A stretch of 64,000 bases of DNA, taken from positions 25,488,404 to 25,552,403 of the forward strand of contig CM055111.1 in assembly GCA_029204225.1 (NCBI GenBank), read 5' to 3'. Position numbers and translations under genes: made by a program. Under the pieces are notes generated by a model that worked only from the letters and a program-made list of their open reading frames with translations, did no database searches and was not told the origin of the DNA. This document shows, in pieces, positions 24,040 through 32,900 of the stretch (positions are counted from its first letter, which is position 1; every line of letters begins with the position of its first letter). Source of the DNA: Diphasiastrum complanatum (lineage: Eukaryota; Streptophyta; Lycopodiopsida; Lycopodiales; Lycopodiaceae).

Positions 24040-27000
24040 TTAACTTGCTAGTTTTACAACACTACTTTGCTCCAACCTAAGAATGATCTCCATCATGATG
24101 ATAGATCTCTTTTCAAGTGTTCTAATATGTACAATATGAAGTACAACATAATTGATATAGATAATAGTGCCCATATAGGATGCTTCACTATTTCTTACAT
24201 CAATTTTACATAGAATGGTGAACAAGATACATGTAAAAGAACATAGAATAACAATGAAAGGATTCCTCCATGTATCCACCTTTGAGTTCTCTATAAAACA
24301 GCAGCAAACAAGTTGTAAGTGAAAGTAACCAACAGGTGTTTGCATGCCTCGTCCACATTCCACTATGCCCATAGTGAATGCACCATGTATCTCCATGAAT
24401 GAACCTCCATCACCACCTTGCCTTTGTAGATCTCCAATCCACGAAAGCCCTTGAGTGAATGAATGCCAAAATGATGTGTTCTCTGTTCCATTTGAATGAG
24501 CAAAACCTGAACTTGAAATACTTGAAGTATCTCCACAAGATTTGCATATAACGCTTGATCCTACATTGTCAACAATTTGCCAATTTGCCAACACTAGGAT
24601 GCTAGATCTTGAACTTTGCTCAAAAGTAAACATATTGACCACTTCCATATCTTTTGAGATTTGAATGAATGCATGTACTTGATCATAAAAACCAGCAATG
24701 ATAACTATTCCATCTCCAAGATCCAAAAGATGCAAAACTGTGCAACTAGTTTCATTGAATTTTGACAATTCCAACACATTGACATGACAATGTTCATACA
24801 TGAGATTAAACAAGTAAGGTAGAGTAAAAGGACACTTCCTTGCTGCTCCAAGAACCTTACTTGAACCTTCAAGGACCTGCAAAAACAGATCCAAGATGCT
24901 TTGCCCATGTGGCTCCCCTTTCATGCTTTTGACTAGCTTCCAATTGCTACTTGCCTCTTGGTGTTGATGAAGCAATTCAAGATCAACATCTTGATCTTCC
25001 AATAAAACATCAAGGACTTTGCATTTATAAACATCTTCAGATCTGAACCTCTGAAGAAACTCCCTCTCAAACACATGATTAACATCCCACAAGATCTCAT
25101 CATTGCTTGATTTCAACCTTTCACTATAGTTAGTGAAAACAATGTCACCATCATAAACCAAAAGATAGATTTCTACACTTCTATCCAACATGAAGTAGAG
25201 TAGATGAAGTTGAGTATCAAACCTAATAAAACCAGCCCATTTGAGCTCAAACCAAACCTCAACGAGATCTTCCTTGCCTTGAAGAAATTGCCACTTGAGT
25301 TGCTCCATGTAAATATCTTCTTCAAGATCACCATTCAAGAAGGCATTAGTAACATCCATTTGCCACATATCCCAATCATAAAGAGTTGCAAGAGAGATTA
25401 GGATTCGAATAGTTACCATCTTTGCCACGGGTGCAAAGGTCTCATCATAGTCAATACCATATTCTTGAGCATACCCCTTTGCCACCAACCTTGCCTTGTA
25501 CTTGTTGATTGATCCATCTTGATTTGTCTTGATCTTGAAGATCCACTTACAACCAATTGCCTTCTTGTCCTTTGGAAGCTTTACCAACCTCCATGTGTTG
25601 CTTTTGATGAGTGCTTGATGCTCATGATCCATGGCTTGGATCCATTCCTTCTTTTGAATTGCTTCACCTACACAAGTTGGTTCATCAAAAGAGGTAAGAA
25701 AAGCAAAGTTAGAGTTGTCCACCACTTGCTTTCCTTTTTCATCATAGGTTAGCCTTGATGGCTTAGCCCTTTGCCTTTGAGTCTTCCTTGAAGTTTGCTT
25801 TGGAGTGGCTTCTCCATCTTCATCCAAGACATCTTGCACATCATGATGATTAGTAGGCACATCAACATCAACATCAACAACATTGGAAACATTCTCTTCA
25901 TGAAAGATGACATCCCTACTTATGACAACTTTCTTTGTAGAAGGAATGTACACTTTGTAAGCCTTGCTTACTTCACTATAGCCAACAAACACACCCTTCT
26001 TTGATGAAGGATCTTCTTTAGTTCTATCATCAAGTGTGATATTGACAAAACATGTACATCCAAAGATCCTACAATGCTTGACACTCGGCCTTCTACCATA
26101 AAGAACCTCATGAGGAGTTTTACCATCCAAGGAAGCACTTGTCCATCTATTACATAGATAGTTAGCACATGCTAAAGCTTCCCCCCAAAAAGACTTAGCA
26201 AGATTAGCATGTAGTCTCATTGCCTTGGCACATTCACAAAGGGTTCTATTCTTCCTCTCGGCCACTCCATTCTGTTGTGGAGTCCTAGGACTAGACATCT
26301 CCCTCTTAATCCCATGTGCTATACAAAAGTCTTTGAACCTATTTGAGGTGTATTCCCCTCCATTATCAGATCTTAAGCATTTGATCTTTGTATTGAATTG
26401 GTTTTCCATTTCATTCTTGAACTTGACAAATGCAGCAAACACTTCATCCTTACTTTTAAGAAGATAGATCCAAGTATACCTACTAAAGTCATCAATGAAA
26501 GTTGCATACATCTTTGCCCCACCATTGCTAGTTGTACTAGAAGAATGAATATCAGAATGCACAAGTTGAAAAGCTTCTTTAGATCTAGAAGTAGATCTAG
26601 AATAAGCAAGTCTATGAGATTTGGACAAGGCACAATGTTCACAAACACTATTGTTTGCAACAAGACTTTTAGGGAGACCAAGAACAAGCTCTTTCTTTGC
26701 CATTACCTCCAAAGATTTGAAGTTGGGATGGCCCAACCTCTTGTGCCAAACTTCTTGGTTTGTCAATTGCTCCCTAGCCATACATCCTTCATGATTAGAG
26801 ATCACACATGCATCAAGCTTGAAAAGTTTACCATGCCTCCTACCTTGAGCAATCAAGGATCCACATTTACTTATCAAACATGCATCTCCAATGAACTCCA
26901 CATCAAGTCCTTTGTCAATCATTTGACTTACACTAAGCAAATTCTTAGTGATTGAAGGAATGTACAAAACATTTTCAAGATTTGCTTTCCTATTTGTTGA

Positions 27001-28068
27001 AAGGGAAATAGGAATAGTGCCTATGCCTTTGATGTCACATTGACCATCATTTGCAGTGTAGATGATGTTACCTTCTCCCTCATAAGACAATAAGGATGTA
27101 AAGTATTCCTTATGTCTTGTCATGTGAGATGAGGCTCCACTATCAATCCACCAAGGATCATTATCATCTATGTTGGCTAACAAACTTGAAGTCATAACAA
27201 GTGATTCACATGTGTTATGTTCTTCCTCATCTATTGTAAGATTTCCTTGCCTCTCTCCTTGCTCTCTTTTCTTCTTATAACATTCATTTGCAAAATGACC
27301 TTTTATCCCACAATAAAAGCACTTGAACTTTGACTTATTGTTCTTAGTAGAAGAGGAAGAGGAAGAGTGATCATCATGATCAAAGTTACCACCTTTGGAC
27401 CATTTCCCTTTGCCTTTACCTTTGCCCTTGAATTTGCCTTTTGTGAAGAAAGCCTCTTCACCTCCACCTTGCAAGGATGCACCATCAAGCTTTGATTGCA
27501 ACCTATGTTCTTCAGCCAATAAGATTTCTTGCAAGTCAACCACACTTGGCAAGACTCTTTGAATGGCAAAACTTTGCACAAGGTTAGCATGTTCATTTAG
27601 CAAACCATTCAACATAACTTGGACTATTTCACCATCTTTTATGTTCTCATCAATGCATGCTAAATCATCACTTAGGGACTTAACTCTCAAGATAAATGCA
27701 TGAGCACTTTCACCCTCTCTTTGCCTACTAGAAAATATTTGTCTCCTTAGGGTCAATACCCTAGATGTGGACTTTGATTCAAAGAGCTTCTTTAAGGCAT
27801 TCCATGCCTCACTTGCACTTTGACACTTTCCAACTTCCTTGAGAAGTTCATTTGTAGCATTCATTTTAATGATATGAAGAGCCCTTTTGGCCTTCTTATC
27901 AAACCTTTGTTGCTCTTGAAGTGTGAGAGGTCTCTCTTCAATTTCTGCAACTATGTCCATGAGTTCATTCAACTCAAGTAAGGACTCCATCCTCACTTTC
28001 CAAGTAGAGTAGTTTGATGAACTCAACCTTTCACTAGACTCTAGCATGATCCCACCATTGGAAGCCAT
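24040..28068 (-). CDS. A1 polyprotein: gag-protease-integrase-partial RT fused to a novel C-terminal module
   Basis: 1,342 residues, one frame, ATG at 28,066-28,068. Residues 1 to about 200 are copia gag (UBN2-type, starting MASNGGIMLESS). A CCHC zinc knuckle, CFYCGIKGHFANEC, is near 260. The protease DSGASSHM is near 310; GAG-pre-integrase has VWHKRLGHPNFKSL and CEHCALSKSHRL. The integrase core has Asp in FIDDFSR, Asp in LRSDNGGEY and Glu in NGVAERKNRTLCE. RT begins near 800 (WIQAMDHEHQAL, KARLVAKGYAQEYGIDYDET, MDVTNAFLNGDLEEDIYMEQ) and stops at about residue 921. From there about 420 residues match no RT or RNase H: KWQFLQGKE, YLLVYDGDIVFTNYSERL, LLEDQDVDLELLHQHQEASS, CPFTLPYLFNLMYEHCHVNV, a CKSCGD pair of cysteines, and two hydrophobic segments near the C terminus (NPFIVILCSFTCILFTILC; IIYINYVVLHIVHI). 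The canonical YVDD core and RNase H are absent, so the element should need an RT supplied in trans. The same module is present in A2. Confidence 0.93.
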   Translation of the reverse strand: MASNGGIMLESSERLSSSNYSTWKVRMESLLELNELMDIVAEIEERPLTLQEQQRFDKKAKRALHIIKMNATNELLKEVGKCQSASEAWNALKKLFESKSTSRVLTLRRQIFSSRQREGESAHAFILRVKSLSDDLACIDENIKDGEIVQVMLNGLLNEHANLVQSFAIQRVLPSVVDLQEILLAEEHRLQSKLDGASLQGGGEEAFFTKGKFKGKGKGKGKWSKGGNFDHDDHSSSSSSTKNNKSKFKCFYCGIKGHFANECYKKKREQGERQGNLTIDEEEHNTCESLVMTSSLLANIDDNDPWWIDSGASSHMTRHKEYFTSLLSYEGEGNIIYTANDGQCDIKGIGTIPISLSTNRKANLENVLYIPSITKNLLSVSQMIDKGLDVEFIGDACLISKCGSLIAQGRRHGKLFKLDACVISNHEGCMAREQLTNQEVWHKRLGHPNFKSLEVMAKKELVLGLPKSLVANNSVCEHCALSKSHRLAYSRSTSRSKEAFQLVHSDIHSSSTTSNGGAKMYATFIDDFSRYTWIYLLKSKDEVFAAFVKFKNEMENQFNTKIKCLRSDNGGEYTSNRFKDFCIAHGIKREMSSPRTPQQNGVAERKNRTLCECAKAMRLHANLAKSFWGEALACANYLCNRWTSASLDGKTPHEVLYGRRPSVKHCRIFGCTCFVNITLDDRTKEDPSSKKGVFVGYSEVSKAYKVYIPSTKKVVISRDVIFHEENVSNVVDVDVDVPTNHHDVQDVLDEDGEATPKQTSRKTQRQRAKPSRLTYDEKGKQVVDNSNFAFLTSFDEPTCVGEAIQKKEWIQAMDHEHQALIKSNTWRLVKLPKDKKAIGCKWIFKIKTNQDGSINKYKARLVAKGYAQEYGIDYDETFAPVAKMVTIRILISLATLYDWDMWQMDVTNAFLNGDLEEDIYMEQLKWQFLQGKEDLVEVWFELKWAGFIRFDTQLHLLYFMLDRSVEIYLLVYDGDIVFTNYSERLKSSNDEILWDVNHVFEREFLQRFRSEDVYKCKVLDVLLEDQDVDLELLHQHQEASSNWKLVKSMKGEPHGQSILDLFLQVLEGSSKVLGAARKCPFTLPYLFNLMYEHCHVNVLELSKFNETSCTVLHLLDLGDGIVIIAGFYDQVHAFIQISKDMEVVNMFTFEQSSRSSILVLANWQIVDNVGSSVICKSCGDTSSISSSGFAHSNGTENTSFWHSFTQGLSWIGDLQRQGGDGGSFMEIHGAFTMGIVECGRGMQTPVGYFHLQLVCCCFIENSKVDTWRNPFIVILCSFTCILFTILCKIDVRNSEASYMGTIIYINYVVLHIVHIRTLEKRSIIMMEIILRLEQSSVVKLAS

Positions 28069-29228
28069 GATTCTAATGTTTCTTCAACTTTTAGGTTCTG
28101 TCCTAAAGCACTTAGCACTCACTTTTCTCTCAACAAATGATAGATAAAGAGATCTATGAAGATTTAGGACCCTAAAACACTTCTATCTTGAACCTAGATG
28201 GTTTCCAAGCATAGAAAGGAAGATTGAAACACATGCAACACTTTGCACACACTAAGAATGGATTACAAAATCAAACCAACCTGAACACACTCTTGCTTAA
28301 GCTCTCAAACTTTCCAGCAAGTGACCAAATCAAGTTATGGTGTGAAGAGTTACTTGCATTCTTAGAAAATACCCAAAACTAGGATGCCAAGATTACCTAG
28401 TAATGAACAAACTTGATCAACATATGATCAACACACTAAGATATTGATTCAACCTGTAAAACCACATGTAAACCACACTTCTAAAAGTTTATAAACTCCA
28501 GCAAGTGATAAATACAAGATTTAGAGGTGAATGAATGAGCACACTTAGTGAATCACAAGACTAGCTTCACTATCTTGTCAAATCTTGGTGTTTAGATGTA
28601 GATCTAAGATCACTTCACATGAGAATGTTCCTCAACCTGTTAAGAACCTGAAAACACACTTGCATAATGGTTAACACCTTCCAGCAAATGCTCCAATCAA
28701 ATTACATAAGGAGAGTTACTTACATGCTCAACAAAGTACACCAAAATTTATGCCAAAATTGATGACAATCTTTACAATATGCTCTTCACAATGGAGCTTA
28801 CAATATGTTCACCCAAAAAAGGGGATCTTTCATCCAAATGGGAGCTTTGCTCAGCCTTTAGGAGAATTACAACTCACTCAAAAGAGCATTTGTCATCCAC
28901 TTAAGGAGAAGTTTCATCCACTTAAGGAGAGTGTTCATCCAAGAATGGAGATTGTCAACAATAGGATTGAAAAGAACATTGTTAGTATTGAATATGCACA
29001 AGCCTCACAATCACAAATGATTAGGTGTTATGATCTGAACCAAAATAGTTTCTTTTCAGCCTCTGATCTTCAATAGACTTGAAATATGCTTTTGATCCAC
29101 AAGTTCAACTCACAAAACAAAGGTTAGTAAGATTTGATCAACAAAGCAATGCAAAATCATGCTAGAACTTGATCAAACATCCAAATATCACCAAAAATGG
29201 AATACTTACTGTAAATAGAAGCCAACCA
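28069..29228 (-). other. 5' leader of element A1
   Basis: About 1.16 kb between the primer site and the gag start. It contains short tandem repeats around 'catccacttaaggaga' (about 28,895-28,940). The homologous leader of A2 has the same repeat array (58,400-58,480). An antisense frame (28,750-29,076, plus strand) ends in the same peptide as its A2 counterpart. Packaging and dimerisation signals would be expected here, but none is identifiable by eye. Confidence 0.7.
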
Positions 29229-29240
29229 GCTCTGATACCA
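29229..29240 (-). promoter_or_regulatory. primer-binding site of A1 (initiator-Met tRNA)
   Basis: Minus strand TGGTATCAGAGC immediately follows the 5' LTR with no spacer. This is the standard plant copia site complementary to the 3' end of initiator methionine tRNA. Confidence 0.95.
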
Positions 29241-29894
29241 TGTGAAAAATACAGATCCTAAGTGGATCTAAACTCCAAGATCATTGGCTTGAATGCTTGC
29301 ACTCCAAACTACATAAGCTAGGAATTGGCAACACATTCTATGCTACCTAGAATGCAAAGAACTTGATCAAAAAGCATTTATCACAAATGGAAACTTCCAT
29401 AAACATCAAGTGCGGCCCAAAATAGCATTATACAGTCCATAATACATCAGCCTACCACTTTTGGAAAGCACCTAAGATCATACACAATAGCTTGAAGACA
29501 ATACACACAACAATGCTCTCAATGGAGGAAGAAACAATGACAATGATCTATTGATCTCAATGAAGCATACAAAAGGTTTCTCCAACCTGTTCTCCACGAA
29601 TTTCAGCCTAATATAGGTGAGAGAGATGACTCTCTCTCCTCTCTCTAGAACTTAGGACCCAATTTTAGGACACCAGTAACCTAAAATAGCCAATTTTGGC
29701 CTATATGTCCAAATAACATGATTTTAGTGTCATTTAGAAGGTCCCGAAGTTTGAGACTTCTTCAACATGAAATATATACTAGAATAAAAGTATCTAGGTC
29801 TCTTTCACACGTGTGAAAGGTTAGATCCAAAACTATGTACAAAAATTGCCAATTTAGGCCTCAAACTAGCTAGGAAATGTTGACAATTTTCACA
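29241..29894 (-). repeat. 5' LTR of element A1
   Basis: 654 bp, TG...CA, apparently identical to the 3' LTR, and followed by the second copy of the ATGTC target duplication. On the minus strand it should hold the element promoter; the sequence near AGTATATATTTCATG is a TATA candidate. Confidence 0.97.
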
Positions 29895-29899
29895 ATGTC

Positions 29900-31300
29900 T
29901 CATACCTTCAAGAACATATCCTTCATGTTGTAGCATGTAGATGTCTTTTTCGATGACTCTGTTAAGATAAGTTGTATGTATATCGAGTTGAATCCAAAAA
30001 CTCGGAGGTTCTTCAATGAAGGCTTAGATCCTGTCCAAACCTCATGTGGTGTTTTGCTTGAGAGGCCTTGGTCGAACATCTATTCTAGATGTAAGCTACA
30101 GTGGAGGTAGTTTCAGCCCATAAGCTCTTTGGCAAAGATGTGTGCGCTAGCATGCATTTGGCTAACTCGACCAGAGTACGAGTACTCCTCTTGGCTAAGC
30201 CGTTTGATTGAGGTGAATAGGGAGTGATAAACTGTTGTTCAATGCCTTGGCTCTGGCAGCACTCGTTGAATTCGGTAGAGATATACTCTCCACCATTGTC
30301 GGACCTCATGGCTTTGATTGTTTTGCCAATTTCTTTCTCTGCATGCTCCTTGAAGTTTTTGAAGCAATCAAAAGCTTATGATTTCTTCTTACTAAAGTAC
30401 ACCAATGTGCATTGGATATACAGTAGCCTTGGAATAAAGTATTCCTTAGTTAAGGAAGGGACTCAGCTCAACTGCATACAAGCCATCATCTTGTGTGTTA
30501 TTGTCGCCCAGGTGAACATATCTCTTGGTACTGTAAGGCGTATAGGACTTGAAACAACTGATATAGTTGATCATGTGTTGTGTGGCTCCAGAATCTAAAA
30601 ATCATGGGCTGTCGTTTGATGATTCTTGATGGCTAGTCATGAATGCATCATGATCCACTTCTTGATTGGGTTGTGGTACTTCTACAACTGCATTTGCCAC
30701 TTGATTTGATTGTGCTTTGTTGTTGTTCTTGGCTTGTAGTATGCGGCAATCTCGTGGTTGGTTTGCTTGTAGTATCTACAGAATAACTTATTCCTTGTCG
30801 GCGGGTTTGACTGCTCTTGACATTGTGTCAGCTTCTAGCTTTGTTTTGGTTGCTTCAGGCCTTTCTTCTTCTGCTTAGTCTAGCCTTTGTTGGTGTATAA
30901 GGTGTGAGAGTCAGCAGTCGAGAAATTGGAGGGTTCATTCCTTCTAGTGTCTTCCCACAGCAACATTGTGATGACTCTTGAAAGAGTCAGCTCTGGGTGC
31001 GTCATGTTGATTATCACCCAGCTGTCGTATGAGGTTGACAAGCTTGAAAGTATTAGCGCAAGCATCTTCTGCCTCTACTTCTCTATTAGCGCCTATTCTT
31101 CCTCTATTAGCAGCTAATCAGCCCTTGTGTGCTGCGATTCTACTTGACAGAGATTCTGCCAAACAACGGGTCTGCTTGGTAACAGGTCTGCTATGGCTTC
31201 TAGCGACTGTCTGGTTGTAGTACAATGTTAGTGTGTCTCGCTTGTTAGTGGCACACCTACAACCTGATTTGAATCCTTGATTGACAATGGTAGCTCATCT
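29900..31300 (-). pseudogene. Ty1/copia element B copy 1, 5' part (gag, protease, integrase)
   Basis: Continuation of the host element on the far side of A1. In minus-strand order from high coordinates: a gag UBN2 segment (31,065-30,880: LSSLSTSYDSWVIINMTHPE), a degraded zinc-knuckle region near 30,750, a protease/DSGA-type block at about 30,600-30,490 (YVHLG-type), and integrase (30,309-30,085: MRSDNGGEYISTEFNECCQS, YSPQSNGLAKRSTRTLVELA, with Glu of the catalytic triad replaced by Lys). Then comes the start of RT (DIYMLQHEGYVLEG) running into the insertion point. It has many stops and an internal deletion relative to other copias. Confidence 0.85.
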
Positions 31301-31488
31301 TGGATATAGGATCTGTCAGGAACTTGATTTCCTACTTTCTATAGACTGTTTCAGTTCTTTCATTGTTCTTACAAACTACAAATTATTACTAACTATTCTA
31401 CTCAAGAAATAGAGAATTAAACTAAATCTACTCCTACTGAAATCACAGAATCAACACAACAATCTCAAAACTGGAATCAAATAACCTA

Positions 31489-31765
31489 CAAAGTGCTTCT
31501 TACAACTGTCACTCCACAGTTGTAAGAAGAACTCCTTAGGGAGCCAGAAACCGGGAAACATCAGAATTCAGTGGAATGGTGGATCAATCTCCAAGTCCTG
31601 CACATCTACTTGATGCTAGCACAAATGAGAATCCTACAAAAGTGCTTATTACAACTGTCACTCAACAGTTGTAACAAGAACTCTTCAGAGAGCCAAAACT
31701 AGGAAACATCATAAATCAATGGAATAGTAGATCAATTTCCAAGTCTTGCACGTCTATCTAATGCT
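31489..31765. repeat. tandem duplication of about 140 bp, each unit with a hairpin
   Basis: Unit 1 (about 31,489-31,620) and unit 2 (about 31,634-31,765) share blocks such as 'gtaagaagaactc/gtaacaagaactc', 'gaaacatca' and 'tggatcaat/tagatcaat'. Each carries a near-perfect inverted repeat: CTTACAACTGT-cactcc-ACAGTTGTAAG in unit 1 and TTACAACTGT-cactca-ACAGTTGTAA in unit 2. It lies between the gag end of copia B and the truncated start of a chromovirus, and could be LTR or leader sequence. Confidence 0.8.
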
Positions 31766-31799
31766 AATTTCAAACCAATCCTTAAGAGATGAAAACAAT

Positions 31800-32312
31800 A
31801 ACAAGCACATTCATACAAGATTTCGTTCTAGATTTGGTCATTATGAATTTCTAGTATTGCCATTTGGATTAACGAATGCTCCAGCAACATTCCAGCAAAT
31901 GATGAATGATTTATTTCGTTATTATTTGGGAAAGTTTGTGGTTGTATTCTTAGACGACATTCTCGTTTACAATTAATCCTTGGTGGAACATGTAGAACAC
32001 TTAAAAATGGTCTTGATGAAGCTTTGTCGGGAGTTACTCTACGCTAAAGAGTCCAATTGTGAATTCTTTAAGCAAGAGTTGCTTTATCTCGGTCATAAGA
32101 TCACAGTAAAGGGGATCAAGATTGACGAGGATAAAATCAAGATTGTCATTGAGTGGCCAATTCCGGGAACTGTGAGGCAAGTAAAGTCTTTTTTAGGTTT
32201 TACACTTTTCTTCAAGAGATATATTGAGGATTATGCTAAATTAGTAGCACCACTTAATAATCTGACAAAAGGAATTGTTAATAAAAAGAAAAGAGGGAAT
32301 CAACCTAGTCCG
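31800..32312 (+). pseudogene. Ty3 chromovirus RT fragment, 5'-truncated
   Basis: RT sequence of Ty3/gypsy type: [32 protein letters not shown] (FLDD catalytic motif), a stop at 31,975, then HLKMVLMKLCRELLYAKESN, FLGHKI-type YLGHKITVKGIKID, and the connection motif VRQVKSFLGFTLFFKRYIED. Gag, protease and the first half of RT are missing. It breaks at 32,312 where a foreign segment begins. Confidence 0.9.
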
Positions 32313-32900
32313 TGTTAGAATTTAACAATTTATACATGGTTTTTGATGTATATTAGACATCTATGTGGATCCACACGTGTGAAATGGCACTTGTAATATT
32401 CAGATCCATTTTGATTAGCTTTCATTTGAGTCTAATATGACATCTCCTAAATTATAGGAGTTAGGTCCTAGATTATAGGAATCTAGAAGGTCAACACAAA
32501 CCACCAATGGATGATGTGGCAAACGTGATAGATCTTATCCAAAGTGGATATGGATGAGTACAATGAGCTATCCCACATGTGCTGGATGCAGCTTAGAGAG
32601 AGATTATGATGATTTTGTACTTGATCCATGATGGATCCATTATTGAGCTAATTATGAGAAGCAATCTTGGAGTTTACACTCTCTTAAACACTTTCTTTGT
32701 GGATGAATGCTAAGTAAATGTTTAGTAAACAATTTCTCTGTTATCCAGCCATACAATAGTTGTACTTCACATGTGTGAAGCCGTGGGTCATCATTTTTTT
32801 ATTGTTCTTGCTTGGAAACACAAAGATTGTCAAGTAGAAGCTAGATTTGGAAGCTAGTCTTGATATAGATCAAGATCCCAAGCTACCAATCACTCTTTGT
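32313..32900. mobile_element. probable solo LTR or LTR-like insertion replacing RNase H
   Basis: About 590 bp of non-coding sequence interrupts the chromovirus between the RT connection and the RNase H end. It starts 'tgttagaatttaac' and contains CACACGTGTG (32,372-32,381), like the copia LTRs here. A stretch near 32,760-32,815 resembles 53,470-53,560. The RNase H domain is missing, so deletion accompanied or followed insertion. I could not find a matching CA end or target duplication. Confidence 0.5.

Larger units (their letters stand above)
23368..29899 (-). mobile_element. complete young Ty1/copia LTR element, family A copy 1 (A1), with 5-bp target duplication
   Basis: A structurally complete LTR element on the minus strand. 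The 654-bp LTRs at 23,373-24,026 and 29,241-29,894 read as identical base for base, start TG and end CA, and carry the 8-bp terminal inverted repeat TGTGAAAA...TTTTCACA. The host sequence ATGTC is duplicated at 23,368-23,372 and 29,895-29,899. A primer-binding site for initiator-Met tRNA lies just inside the 5' LTR and a polypurine tract just inside the 3' LTR. One uninterrupted 1,342-codon ORF fills 24,040-28,068. It sits inside the RT of copia B copy 1: removing it and one ATGTC rejoins EGYVLEGM to the following RT residues. Identical LTRs and an intact frame mean a very recent insertion. Confidence 0.97.

Noticed and set aside
24040-25300. Calling the A1 C-terminal module an envelope gene
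   Set aside because: Only two hydrophobic segments support it. There is no signal peptide, it is fused to pol rather than separate, and it replaces RT instead of following RNase H.
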